DNA from: DASQZK01 sp963764345 | Lineage (GTDB): Bacteria > Bacteroidota > Bacteroidia > Bacteroidales > GCA-2748055 | DNA: 64,000 nucleotides | NCBI GenBank assembly: GCA_963764345.1 | Contig: CAVXSF010000007.1 | Location: forward strand, 186,001-250,000 | Reading direction: 5' to 3' | Shown: one piece after another, positions 44,919 through 55,300 of the stretch | Position numbering within the stretch: the first letter of the stretch is position 1 | How the letters are laid out: the number at the start of each line of letters is the position of its first letter | Program-made: the position numbers and the translations under genes | The notes under the pieces: generated by a model | Seen by the model: only the letters and a program-made list of their open reading frames with translations | Databases searched by the model: none | What the model was told of the DNA's origin: nothing

Positions 44919-46307
44919 ATGAAATATTTCTTCATTTGTCTTTTAAGCCTGAATCTGATCGTCTTGCAGGCTCAGTCCGGTCATATAACCGGCAGTTCAG
45001 GCCTAAACCAGCTGGCACAGACACCCCCTATGGGATGGAACAGTTACGATTGTTTCGGATCCATGGTCACTGAAGCCGAGGTTCGGGCCAATGCTGAATA
45101 TATGGCGGAGCACCTGAAAAAATATGGTTATGATTACATCGTGGTTGATTTTCTCTGGTCGTATCCTTTCCAGCCGGAGGCTAAAATCGGGAATTATCCC
45201 CAGTTGAAACTCGGGGATGATGAAGGCTATACGCCCTGGCTGGCAATGGATAAATACGGACGGCTTTTGCCCGACCCGTGGAGGTTTCCGTCATCAGCCG
45301 GCGGACGGGGTTTCAGACCCCTGGCCGAGTATGTTCACAGCCTCGGACTCAAATTTGGCATTCATGTAATGCGCGGAATTCCCAGGCAGGCCGTTTGGGC
45401 CAAATCACCGGTGAAAGGTACAACCAACATCGACGCTTCCATGATCGCTGACACCACTTCCGTCTGCCGCTGGCTGAACCAGATGTGGGGTGTCGATATG
45501 ACCCAACCGGGTGCACAGGACTACTATAATTCCCTGTGTGACCTGTATGCTTCATGGGATGTTGATTTTATCAAGGTTGATGATATGTCCTCACCCTTTC
45601 ACGGCCCTGAGATCGAAGCTGTACATAGCGCCATTGAGCAATGCGCACGACCGATGGTTTACAGTCTCTCCCCGGGCAGAACACCCCTGGCTGAAGCAGA
45701 TGATGTGCGAGCTATGGCAAATATGTGGCGTATCTCGGGTGATTTCTGGGATAGCTGGCCAAAACTCCTTGAGCAGTTTGAACTTTGCAAAGACTGGGCA
45801 CCTTATATCTCGCCAGGGCACTGGCCCGATGCCGATATGCTTCCTGTGGGAGAACTTTCAAAAAGGGGTCCTGTGGGCAGGGAAAAGAGAACCGGCTTTA
45901 CTTCTGAAGAACAGTATACCATGATCTCCCTGTGGTCTATGTTCCGCTCCCCGCTGATGATCGGCGGCGATCTTACCGGTTTCGACGACTTTACCCTGGC
46001 TCTGCTAAGCAATGACGAAGTGCTGGCTATCGATCAGAACAGTGTCAATAATCATGAGGTTTACTCTCGCGAAGGGATTATCGTCTGGCAGGCTGAAATA
46101 CCCGACTCCACTGTAAACTACCTTGCAGTGTTCAATACCACCGAAACAGATATGGACAAAGTTGTGGTCAAATGGAGCGACACAGGTCTGACTGCGCATA
46201 AATACGAGGTCAGGGATCTGTGGGCAAAAAGTGATCTTGGTTCATTCAGGAATTCCATAACTCTTGAAGTCCCGAAACATGGAGTAAAGCTGCTGAAGCT
46301 GGAATAA
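44919..46307 (+). CDS. GH27 alpha-galactosidase
   Basis: The ATG at 44919 begins a signal peptide (FICLLSLNLIVLQAQSG); an in-frame start at 44874 adds residues without signal character. The 462-residue protein is a GH27 barrel plus C-terminal beta domain. Features: PPMGWNSYDCFGSMVTEAEV, nucleophile Asp in VDFIKVDDM, acid Asp in MWRISGDFWDSW, and PGHWPDADML. The end has a beta-sandwich (YLAVFNTTETDMDKVVVKW). It removes terminal alpha-galactose, for example from galactomannan, which would fit the mannan enzymes at 4-7 kb, or alpha-galactosyl oligosaccharides. Confidence 0.9.
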   Translation: MKYFFICLLSLNLIVLQAQSGHITGSSGLNQLAQTPPMGWNSYDCFGSMVTEAEVRANAEYMAEHLKKYGYDYIVVDFLWSYPFQPEAKIGNYPQLKLGDDEGYTPWLAMDKYGRLLPDPWRFPSSAGGRGFRPLAEYVHSLGLKFGIHVMRGIPRQAVWAKSPVKGTTNIDASMIADTTSVCRWLNQMWGVDMTQPGAQDYYNSLCDLYASWDVDFIKVDDMSSPFHGPEIEAVHSAIEQCARPMVYSLSPGRTPLAEADDVRAMANMWRISGDFWDSWPKLLEQFELCKDWAPYISPGHWPDADMLPVGELSKRGPVGREKRTGFTSEEQYTMISLWSMFRSPLMIGGDLTGFDDFTLALLSNDEVLAIDQNSVNNHEVYSREGIIVWQAEIPDSTVNYLAVFNTTETDMDKVVVKWSDTGLTAHKYEVRDLWAKSDLGSFRNSITLEVPKHGVKLLKLE

Positions 46308-46613
46308 AAAGAGCAGCGGGTAACTGAGACCAGGGTACTGAACGAAAAACAGAATCCGTTCAATATTCCTTAGTACCCTTCGGGAAAAGGACACTTCCAA
46401 AAAGTAAACCGAAACATTTTAACACGAAAAGAGAGGATATATTCCGGAGGGCATTTATCCCCGGGTCGTTGGCTGTGCTTTCAGTTTTTCATTCATTTTT
46501 CGCTGATTTAACATGTCTGGATACGATTAGTGCATAATAAAATAGAAATTCAACCAGGGTTACAATAATCCCGTCTCCCTAATTTCATTCCAGGCCCGGA
46601 CAGCCGGCTGTTA
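46308..46613. other. Convergent intergenic region with hairpins
   Basis: 306 bp between convergent GH27 and acetate transporter genes. GGGTACTGAACG (46333-46344) can pair with CGTTC and AGTACCC (46357-46378). ACAGCCGGCTGT (46600-46611), a perfect 12-bp palindrome, is followed by TTATTATCTTTT. These may serve as terminators for the two genes. No gene is seen. Confidence 0.45.
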
Positions 46614-47201
46614 TTATCTTTTGATGTTTCCTACCGGGAGTATGACTTTACCATACACCTCATTCAACAGTACAGCCATGCCGGCATAAATAGCGGATGC
46701 CCCGCAAAGGATCCCTTCATAACCGGTAAAGGTTTTGATCCCGGCGTTTCCCGTTTTATCGCCTATTGCAAGCAGGAAAAACAAAATCGTCAGTGTGGCA
46801 AAAACAAGTTGCAGAGCCCGGTTAATTTTAAGGGTACCGACAAATAAAAATCCGGTGAAAATACCCCACATAACAAAAAAGGCAACCATACCGCCGGTTG
46901 AAGGAGCGGGAATCCAGTCCCATTTTGGCATAAGGATCAGTGCCACCAGTGTGAGCCAGAATAATCCGTAAGAGCCGAATGCGGTGAGTCCGAACGAGTT
47001 GCCCTTTTTGGCTTCCAGGATTCCGGCGATAACCTGGGCCAGGCCTCCGTAGAAAATGCCCATAGCCAGGATCATCGAATTCAATTCAAAAAAACCGGCA
47101 TTGTGAAGGTTTAAAAGAACAGTGGTCATACCAAAAGCTAATAATCCCAACGGACCCGGATTTGCAGTCTGGTCTTTAATCGACATTGTTGATAGTTCCA
47201 T
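46614..47201 (-). CDS. satP: Acetate/succinate transporter of the AceTr (GPR1/FUN34/SatP) family
   Basis: 195 residues with six membrane helices. The N-terminal family motif is NPGPLGLLAFGMTTVLLNLH (NPAPLGL-type), and LNSMILAMGIFYGGLAQVIAGILE and FGLTAFGSYGLFWLTL are also characteristic. In Escherichia coli and yeast this family moves acetate and succinate with protons. It is the only gene in its transcript as far as seen, downstream of an octamer repeat array. Transported acid here is inferred. Confidence 0.88.
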   Translation of the reverse strand: MELSTMSIKDQTANPGPLGLLAFGMTTVLLNLHNAGFFELNSMILAMGIFYGGLAQVIAGILEAKKGNSFGLTAFGSYGLFWLTLVALILMPKWDWIPAPSTGGMVAFFVMWGIFTGFLFVGTLKINRALQLVFATLTILFFLLAIGDKTGNAGIKTFTGYEGILCGASAIYAGMAVLLNEVYGKVILPVGNIKR

Positions 47202-47547
47202 AATGTGTAAATTGAAGTTTGAAGAATGATGAATTATGACGAGTATTGTTTATGATCATGATGTCCATATTCATAAACAAATCAAACGACATTTTATCCA
47301 AAAGTGACGATGGAAAAGGTGGCTGACCGGTGCATTATATGTCGTGAACTACTGGTATATTAAGGCCTGCATGAAAAATAGCGGTTTTTAAAATTATGAA
47401 GCAGGAGGTGCCAAAAAGATATATGTCAGGAAGCCATGGAGCTATGGGGTTCTTTGTTCTGACGACATCTTCCCCTCTAACTTCCTAACTTCCTAACTTC
47501 CTAACCTCCTAAGTTCCTAACCTCCTAACTCCCATTCCCCTGTTCAT
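47202..47547. other. Intergenic region with an octamer array
   Basis: 346 bp. Besides the array at 47475-47532 it should contain the promoter of the acetate transporter near 47220-47300, which I could not identify. No gene is supported. Confidence 0.5.
47475..47532. repeat. Octamer tandem array, unit CTTCCTAA
   Basis: About seven units of CTTCCTAA with single changes (CCTCCTAA, GTTCCTAA), just downstream of the DUF1080 lipoprotein gene. The reverse complement matches the degenerate array at 2911-2985. Confidence 0.75.
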
Positions 47548-48453
47548 TCAATCAAGATACTTCTTTAATATTTTGGGAGCCTTGTCTAATTTTTTATATT
47601 CAATGTCTTTAAAAAACAATTCAGCACCTTCCGACTGCAGAGTCAGCCTTCCCGATTCCAGTGGGAAAAGCTCCCCGTCTTTCCTGTAAAAGGCGTTCAG
47701 TACAATCATATTCACCTTCCCGTTCACGATATGTACGGCGTTGTTTTTCCAACAGATCAGTTCCAGGGTGTTCCATTCCCCGGGGGGATTTTCATTGTAG
47801 GGATTAGCAATAACGATCTGCCAGGCTTTGGGTCCGCCATCACCGGAAAAATGGTGAAGCGGCGCATCCGGATTAAAAATGAGCATGGAATCCGTCAGTG
47901 TGCTGACCAGCGGAGTCAGGTATGGTTTGGCCTTTACGATGGCAGGCGGGATATCTCTTGTCCATTCAGCCGGGATATCACAAACCGATCTCATTGACCA
48001 GTAGCTTCCCACATCCCCTTCATGGATCTGAAATTCATGGCTGGCGCCTTTCCTCTGATGATAAAGGATACCACCGTCTTTCGGGCGGCCCTCCATCCAG
48101 CTCCATTTGATGTTGCCCCATTTGAATTTCAGCCTTAAATGGTAGTTTGACAGGCTGTCGGTCAGTACCAGTCCGCCGATGATTTCCCCGGAAATCCTGA
48201 TTGCCGGTTCTCCGTCCAGGTTCACTACTGAAAAGACATGCAGCGGATCATCCCAACCGGGACCTTCCAGGTAATTCCCAAGGCTGTCGCGTTTAAGTCC
48301 GGGCACATCCACAGATGCATCGGGTACACCAAGGTAATGGTGAGGTGCAGGGAGGTCTTTGCCGTTGAATAATGGCTGCCAAGCTTCGGAACGGCAGCCG
48401 GTCATTAAGGTCAACGTTAAAAGAAACAGGCTAAAAACGGTTGGTTTCATCAT
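47548..48453 (-). CDS. DUF1080 (3-keto-disaccharide hydrolase-like) lipoprotein
   Basis: 301 residues with a lipoprotein signal (FLLTLTLMTGC) followed at once by WQPLFNGKDL, the standard opening of the DUF1080 concanavalin-like sandwich. Other family segments are SNYHLRLKFKWGNIKW, GGILYHQ, ECQIHEGDVG-like FQIHEGDVGSYW, EWNTLELICWKNNAVHIVNG and a final LTLQSEGAELFFKDIEYKKL. Some members hydrolyse 3-keto-glycosides; most are untested. It stands alone on the minus strand. Confidence 0.85.
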   Translation of the reverse strand: MMKPTVFSLFLLTLTLMTGCRSEAWQPLFNGKDLPAPHHYLGVPDASVDVPGLKRDSLGNYLEGPGWDDPLHVFSVVNLDGEPAIRISGEIIGGLVLTDSLSNYHLRLKFKWGNIKWSWMEGRPKDGGILYHQRKGASHEFQIHEGDVGSYWSMRSVCDIPAEWTRDIPPAIVKAKPYLTPLVSTLTDSMLIFNPDAPLHHFSGDGGPKAWQIVIANPYNENPPGEWNTLELICWKNNAVHIVNGKVNMIVLNAFYRKDGELFPLESGRLTLQSEGAELFFKDIEYKKLDKAPKILKKYLD

Positions 48454-49022
48454 TTTTTTGTTTTTGGGAAGATATCCGGATTGGTTGCCCTTCCAGATCA
48501 GCTATTTACATTAAGATATTATCTATCATCTGAACCTGAGAAACAGATTCACAGGTTTAAGGAGTTGAAAGATAAAGGCGACGATGAAAGTACAAAAATA
48601 ATTTGAAAGAGCATGTCTCACCCTGAAAATTGTCAGAGAACATGAACGGTAAGGCTTGATTTTATGAAACTCTCCGGCGGCAGGATATCAGGCAAACAGG
48701 ATATGGTAATATGCCTTCCGAAAATGCATCTCAATGGAAGGGAAAAAGAGTAGGTTAATCAAAAGATTTTGATGTTCCATGAATTTTCCGGCGGGGTGAA
48801 AGGCCCTGGTGTAAACATCATTAAGTATTTGGTGTTATTAATGACGTGTATGACGAGTCGCCGGAAACAAAATTGGATCGGAAAAACCCGGGCTGCACTT
48901 CCGCATGATGCATACAGCCGACGCTGCTACACGATGACGGAGGTTATACAGCGGTTATTCCTCATATGCTATGGTCAGATACTGAGTATTTAATTTATAC
49001 ATTATTCCAAATCTGTAAAAAA
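48454..49022. other. Intergenic region, nothing recognised
   Basis: 569 bp between divergent genes. Open frames here are short and lack protein-like composition. No repeat or promoter was convincing. Confidence 0.5.
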
Positions 49023-49400
49023 ATGGAAACATCTAAATTCACCCGCATCATCAGCATTATTTTGGGAGCATTCCTGATCATTTATGCAGTTAACCAGTTC
49101 CTGCATTTTTTTCCGACCAGTTACGGGGAAATGCCGGACTTTGCGAGACAATACCTGGATGCGATAGCGTCCTTTCTTCCGGCGCTGTATATTTTTGAGA
49201 TCCTGGTTGGTATTTTCCTGGTCTTTAATATATGGATTCCGTTCATCTCGATCGTTCTTGCACCACTTTCCATCAATTTTCTGATCTTCAATTTTGCCAA
49301 CGGTGGCTGGAACATCGTGACTGCAGCTTTTGTGGCTGTTTTGAACCTGATACTGATATATCAGTACTGGGGGAAATACAAGCCGTTGTTTAAGTCGTAA
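49023..49400 (+). CDS. DoxX-like small membrane protein
   Basis: The ATG at 49023 is preferred to an in-frame codon at 48966 because the family begins close to its first helix. 125 residues with four membrane helices (IISIILGAFLIIYAVNQFLH, ALYIFEILVGIFLVFNIWI, ISIVLAPLSINFLIFNFA, AAFVAVLNLILIYQYW). Size and helix pattern fit the DoxX/DoxD-like group, whose roles are mostly unknown. No partner gene is adjacent. Confidence 0.6.
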   Translation: METSKFTRIISIILGAFLIIYAVNQFLHFFPTSYGEMPDFARQYLDAIASFLPALYIFEILVGIFLVFNIWIPFISIVLAPLSINFLIFNFANGGWNIVTAAFVAVLNLILIYQYWGKYKPLFKS

Positions 49401-49572
49401 GAGAGGCCGGTGACCGGGATATTTCGCAGCTGAATGTAAACATCTCCGGCTACCTGCATTTGTGGTCAAAAACCGGATGAAACCCATCACGGATTCTGAT
49501 AACTTATGCGGGACAGATGAACACAGATCTACATCTGAAACTGCGTTGTATGATGAAGTCTTGATTTCACTT

Positions 49573-51753
49573 TTACTCGCCGGGGGGTAAAATCTGGATG
49601 TTATTTGATTTTACCGGTGCCGATTCACCTCCGTCTCTGTAAACGGCTTTTATGGCATACTGGTAGGTTCCCTTTTTAAGTGCCGGTTCATTAAATTCAT
49701 GCTGTCCGGGGGGAAGGTTACGGTAGGTCATCAGTTCCGAACCGTCAACGGAGCGGTAAATGACGAACCAGAAGTCACCGGCTGCATTATATTTCCATGT
49801 CAGTTCCAGTGATTTGCCATCCGCTGATTTTTTTACTGTAAAATCTTCCGCTGCGGGCCGTTGTCCGGAGTCATAAACCCTGACATTCAAAGGAAAAGAC
49901 TTTTCAGAATGCAGTCCTGAACTGTCTACAGCTTCCAGGGTGTATTCATACCAGTTTTGTTTTTTTACCTTATGATCGGTGTACGAATTCAGTTCCGGCA
50001 TCAATTCGGCATATGTAGCCCAGTTGCCGCCCTTTTCCCGGCGATAGAGGATCTGGCTCTGTACATCCGTACTGCTGCTGACTGCCCAGCTTAGCATGAC
50101 GCTGGAATCGGTAACGAAAAACTGACGTATCGCCGGTGAAACCGGTGGAATTTTATCCGGGCGCTTCAGATCCAGTGGTTTGGAAAAAGCGCTGGGGTTA
50201 CGGTTTTTATCGAAGGCCACCACCTCGTAATAGATGTGTTTTGTGAGAGTCTTCAGGGTGATGCTGTCGGTAAAAGTCGTATCGGCAACAAAATCTTGGG
50301 ATACCGGCGTAAAAATATGATCGGCAGCGTTGGCGCTGTACACCATATAACCCAGCATATCGGGTTCTTTGCCGGCTTTCCATCGGATATGCACGATGCC
50401 TGTCGTATCCACATTTCCTGCAAGTCCGGAAGGCGGGGCAGGAGGGATGGTATCGGTCATGATGACGTATACCGGCACGGATGTGCCGGCATTGCCCGCG
50501 GTATCGATGGCGGCAACGACATAATAGTTGGTTCCGTGGGCTTCGGCCGTATTATCCGTATATTCTGTTGCGCCTGTTGGTAATGGCTGCGTTACCAGCG
50601 GCAGAAAAGGTCCGGTGGCTTTATCGGCCCTTCCGACAAGATAACCACTGAAGTCGGCTTCCTTTATCCGTTTGGTCCAGGTAATTTTGACGGCATTATC
50701 TTTGGTGTTTTTGGCGGCGATTTCTTCGGGTGGCACCGGTGGGGTCCTGTCTCTCCCCATGACGGCCATAACCGGTGAAGGTTTTCCAGGATCGCCGAAA
50801 GGAGTGATCCCGGTTATCCGGTAATAATAAGTTTTGTAGTTCTGCGGCACTGAATCATCCAGTTCAATGAGGGACTCTGACGCCAACTCCTGTCCTGAGG
50901 AGAGCTGTGTATACAGATGCCTGTTGAGTTGCTTAAAAGTCTTCCCGCCGTCACTGGAGCGTTCGTAATTGTACCCCGAGAAATACATGCCGGCCATCTG
51001 GCGGTTCCAGGTAAACCGGACCATCCTGTCCAGCTCTTCAACCCGTATAGCGGGCATCCCGGGTACAGGCATAACGGCTGCGGTACTGATGATGACACCG
51101 GCGGTATCCGATTTCATGACCTTAGGGTCTGTTAATGCACAGACAGAGTACGCATAGGTTTTTCCCTTTTCAATGCTCCGGTCGACGAGCCTCAGTCCTA
51201 AGCCGGTGGCAAGGAAAGCGGACTGGTCGGCCAGGAACAAGGCCATAGCGTGCCTGTTTTCCAGCTCATATTTTTTATCGAGGGCTTCCTTAAGATTGAT
51301 ATCCTGGTTATTCCCCTTCTTCGGGACTTCGGCCTTTGAGGTACCATACAAAATCTCCGCACATGCAGCAGCCAGGCTGTCGTTACGGTTGGCCTTCTGC
51401 TTCCATTCATTCAACGACCAGGGTTTCAGAGGTTCAGAGGTTAGGACCTTTTCTGAACCGGGGACGGGCTTGTGGTGATCCAGTTCAAAACGGGTGATCC
51501 GGTATCCCGAAGTATTGGCAAAAGTCCAGAGCGTAGCCTTTGAAGGTGCCCAGCGTAACACAACCGAATCGCCGTAAAACCTGGCAATAAGCTGGATATT
51601 TCTGGCCTCAGGCAATGTGTCAGGCATTGGCGTTACCTTTTGAGGCATCACCGGATTACCCTTTTTCGCGGTATTCTGGCCGGTTTTATTTTGCTGGGCC
51701 ATGATCACAGGATCCAGGCACATCAGGATCATCCAGAACCATAATTTTTTCAT
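49573..51753 (-). CDS. Secreted fibronectin type III repeat protein
   Basis: 726 residues with a signal peptide (ends LDPVIMAQQ). A Pro-rich linker is followed by about six Fn3-like modules, recognisable from repeated PPVPPEEIAAKNTKDNAVKI, PPAPPSGLAGNVDTTGIVHI and similar beginnings with a W at the B strand and Y.V.A.D..GN ends (YYVVAAIDTAGNAG, YYEVVAFDKNRNPS, YEYTLEAVDSSG). No sorting domain is seen at the C-terminus (NNIQILPPGE). It is the last gene of the leftward four-gene surface operon and lies 39 bp behind its neighbour. A structural or adhesive role at the cell surface is likely. Confidence 0.82.
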   Translation of the reverse strand: MKKLWFWMILMCLDPVIMAQQNKTGQNTAKKGNPVMPQKVTPMPDTLPEARNIQLIARFYGDSVVLRWAPSKATLWTFANTSGYRITRFELDHHKPVPGSEKVLTSEPLKPWSLNEWKQKANRNDSLAAACAEILYGTSKAEVPKKGNNQDINLKEALDKKYELENRHAMALFLADQSAFLATGLGLRLVDRSIEKGKTYAYSVCALTDPKVMKSDTAGVIISTAAVMPVPGMPAIRVEELDRMVRFTWNRQMAGMYFSGYNYERSSDGGKTFKQLNRHLYTQLSSGQELASESLIELDDSVPQNYKTYYYRITGITPFGDPGKPSPVMAVMGRDRTPPVPPEEIAAKNTKDNAVKITWTKRIKEADFSGYLVGRADKATGPFLPLVTQPLPTGATEYTDNTAEAHGTNYYVVAAIDTAGNAGTSVPVYVIMTDTIPPAPPSGLAGNVDTTGIVHIRWKAGKEPDMLGYMVYSANAADHIFTPVSQDFVADTTFTDSITLKTLTKHIYYEVVAFDKNRNPSAFSKPLDLKRPDKIPPVSPAIRQFFVTDSSVMLSWAVSSSTDVQSQILYRREKGGNWATYAELMPELNSYTDHKVKKQNWYEYTLEAVDSSGLHSEKSFPLNVRVYDSGQRPAAEDFTVKKSADGKSLELTWKYNAAGDFWFVIYRSVDGSELMTYRNLPPGQHEFNEPALKKGTYQYAIKAVYRDGGESAPVKSNNIQILPPGE

Positions 51754-51792
51754 AATTCAATATTTTTTTTCAGCCACGCCCGATCATCAACA

Positions 51793-52359
51793 TTATTTTT
51801 GTATCACCATAATTTTGGAAGCACTCACAGGTGTTCCCGGCATTTTATAGATCTTCGCATCATAAGGTGAAGATTGGGTGTTGTTCAGGTAATCCTCCTC
51901 GATGCTTCCGTATTCAACCAGTTTTGGCGGATTAAACCTGAAGTTTAGCTTCACATTCACCTTATTATAATCCGATATTTTTACAAAATCATTATAAATC
52001 AGGTTGTCGAATGCCTGCTGGACATCGGCCGGGCTGTTATTATAAACGGACGGATCACCTGCAATATCTGAACTCAGATTGTTCTTTACAGCGGTGTACT
52101 CGAATAAGATCGATATGGGAATGCCGTAACTGACGGCAACCTTCTTTTTGTAATTACCTCCCTGCTGGCTGACAACGTTCATGGCCTGGCCAGATGATGT
52201 CCCGTTCTTATTACCCGAATTAAGCATGTTGAATGCATTGCCGAAAGATAAACCGTTGACCTGGGCTGTACCTTCATTGACAGCCACAGAAAGGCAGAAT
52301 ACCCATAAAAGGCAAAACCGGAGCAATGATGTCGTTTTTTTTGTATTCATAATGTTCAT
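51793..52359 (-). CDS. Small secreted protein of unknown function in the giant-protein operon
   Basis: 188 residues with a signal peptide (FCLLWVFCLSVAVNEGTAQ). The mature part has no known domain. It begins with a Gly/Asn/Ser-rich stretch (GLSFGNAFNMLNSGNKNGTS), then a mixed region (YGIPISILFEYTAVKNNLSS, VKISDYNKVNVKLNFRFNP) and ends ASKIMVIQK. The ATG lies 3 bp after the stop of the giant gene, so the two are probably translationally coupled. It may be a stoichiometric partner of the giant protein. Confidence 0.7.
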   Translation of the reverse strand: MNIMNTKKTTSLLRFCLLWVFCLSVAVNEGTAQVNGLSFGNAFNMLNSGNKNGTSSGQAMNVVSQQGGNYKKKVAVSYGIPISILFEYTAVKNNLSSDIAGDPSVYNNSPADVQQAFDNLIYNDFVKISDYNKVNVKLNFRFNPPKLVEYGSIEEDYLNNTQSSPYDAKIYKMPGTPVSASKIMVIQK

Positions 52360-52362
52360 CTT

Positions 52363-55300
52363 TTAATACTTCATTTTTTGAAAACCCTCACTTATGATTT
52401 TATAATTTTTATTGGTTGCAGCATTAATTTCCTGCATTGAAAGAGGGGGTTCGCCCGATGCAGGAAGGATACCCACCGGTTCCAGTGAGGGCTCGAAGAG
52501 CAGGCACTGAAGCCCTGTTGAATTCTTCCTGATAAAGTAGGGGTTAATATCATTTTTATAGTCGCTTCCGAAAATATACGCTGTTTTCCAGTTATTGTAA
52601 AACGTCTTTTCAACATAATTCTGGATCCAGAGATTGCCCGGTGACTGTTCGGAGATGTGAACCAGGGGATAGATCACGAATTTTTCGCCGAATGCTTCGA
52701 AAGTTGTTTCATTCACATCGTACACATCAAAGCCTTCGTCAAAGTTGAAATCTGCTTCATAACCTTCCAGGTTGCCATACCCCGATTTACTGGCTGTTGC
52801 CGAATAACCGGAATTACCCAGTTTTTCTGCCAGGGTATTATACTTGCTGGTCTTGAAATAATAGCTGTACAATTCAAGGTCGACGGGTTTGTTGGATGTG
52901 GCAAGTCCTGAGATTTGGTTGCTACGTACATTTATCACATTGTTGTTAACACCCTGACCTGAACTTAGGTACGCATTTTTATCCTGATATGTCAGGTTTG
53001 CCTTCACCGGCTGGATGAACTTATTTACGTTCATTCGCTTGATGATCCTCAGTTCTGTGATCTCTTCATTCGGCAGTGCCGGGATCTGGAAGGTAAGCTG
53101 GTTACCGCTCTGCTGAACACTGACCTCTTTCACCGTAGTTTGTGAAGGAGACTGGTACGACACGAACTGGGCCAATAGGGTATATCCCGGGTCATTAATC
53201 AGGCATGGATAATTCTTGTCAAGCTGGATAAACCCTGTTTTTTGCTCGTTCTGAAGGAAGTACCGCTGGTTTTTGAACGGGTAACTGCCCAATAGTGTCC
53301 CGGCATTTTCATCGAGGCGGTGCAGACAGTCACCGGTTTTAAAGTGAACGATCCGCGTCTCTTCCATCGGCTTGTTTTTATATGAAAGCGGAACTTTCGT
53401 ACCGTTCTTCACCTGGAATGCTTTTACTGAAACCGTGACCGTATAGTCGGTCTGAGGATCCAGGGCCGTTGAAGTATACAGGGTGGCCAGCTTCATTTCA
53501 CTGGTAAATGACAGGTTCTGGTTGGTATTCAGATCTGCCAGGACGGTCTGATCATCACTTGTGGCAAGCGTAAATCCGGTGACATCGATGTGGATGGTAT
53601 TCAGTACGGTTTCTCCTTTATCATTGGTATTGGTAACATCAAAATCCTCATCAACCGGGAAGTTAAAGGCTGCAGAAGGGTTCGCCGCAATGGAGATGTC
53701 CTGCGCATTGTCGCCCGGACTGAGATCGGAGATAATTGGAAGATCCATCCCAAGCGGATTGGCTTCCTGCACACATTTATCACCAACAGATACCTCAAAG
53801 TGCATGTCACCGGAGATAAGTCCGCCAAGGACGTCGAAATGTCCGTAAAGCCAACCCTGGAACCAGGACGGATTGATCAGTCCCGCCTGGAAAAGCGCAG
53901 CGGCTTTAAGATCGGCCACATCGATTTTCCCCTTATAGAACCAGGCATCCACGTTAATCCCGAAGGCAAAGGAAATCCAGGCATAAAACTGTCCGTTGGC
54001 ATACCATCCGTTGATACCGGGTAAATTATTGCTGCCTTCGCATCCCTCACTGTATTGCATTAAACTCACATCGTAACCCATACCTGCTGAAAAGTCCATG
54101 TAAAAGATCAGGTAGGAAAGATCCACCGGGCCGTATTCAAAACCGGCACCAAAGGCAAAGCCGGGGTTCAGCTTATTGGATACCAGTGTAGAGTTCCGTG
54201 AACTTTTATATTGCGGAAAATACTGCAATATTTCGGCAGGCGGATCGGGGATACCAGGAATGTTGCTTCCCATCATCACGTATGCATTCATTTTTTGAAG
54301 ATCGAGGACGTTGATCTGGATCCGGTTCGACGGTTCACCAAGCTTGAAATACCATTCACCGTTCTGCCCGTTGATGTTCAGAACCAGCCAGCCGCTGCCG
54401 GTAATGATCTTGTAGTTGACGTTCAACCCGACGCCGGCATCAAATATTTTCTGAGGAAAATCATAACCGATATGACCGTTGCCGTTTATCGGTGCCTTGC
54501 TGTCATCAGCCGTGATATCCGACATCATGGCTGCCTGGACATCCAGTCCGACGCTCTGGATGCCGAAGTCGGAAGTAAATTCCATACTCAGCGTTCCTTT
54601 GGCATGAAACTGCGTTCCGTTCCCGACGCCTACAATCATACTGGCTTTAAAGCCTATGATATTATTTTTCGGCTTATACCTGTTCAGGTCATCCGCCGTA
54701 CCTTTGAGAAGGGCGTCAGGCGACGGGTCTTCACCTTTTGACATATTGTAATATACTCCGCCACCCAATCCGAACATAAGCAGGGGCGGCACAAGAGGAG
54801 TGCCGACAGTGGTCACCGCCGACAGATCGGCATACCAGTAATTGAATGTGGTGTGGCCAAACATAACATGACTGCTGATTTGCAGCTTGTTCACACCCAG
54901 GTCGAGTTTAGCGGTTATGGCACCTTTTACTCCGTTACCGTAGGTGGCATCTTTATCGAAAAATTTAACGTAACCATTGATATCCAGCGGACCCAGCGGG
55001 CCTACAATAGATATACTGTCAACCTGCAGGTGCGGGTTACCCCAGTCAAAGCGCCCGTTGGTCATCTTAAGATCACCGAGGATCCCTAACCTGAAATCTG
55101 CCTCGGGCAGTGCCTTGATATCGGCCAGGGAGATGTCCAGGTCAAACATAATGCCCGCCTCTGAATTGGCAATCGTGGGTTTGACATTCTTGATGGTTAC
55201 AGGGAACCCGGCTGTCGATTTCTGAGGACTGGCAAAGCTCATGAAGGTGAAATTCCCGGAGATATAAGGAGCATACGTCATCAGCTTTAGATCCTGGAAC

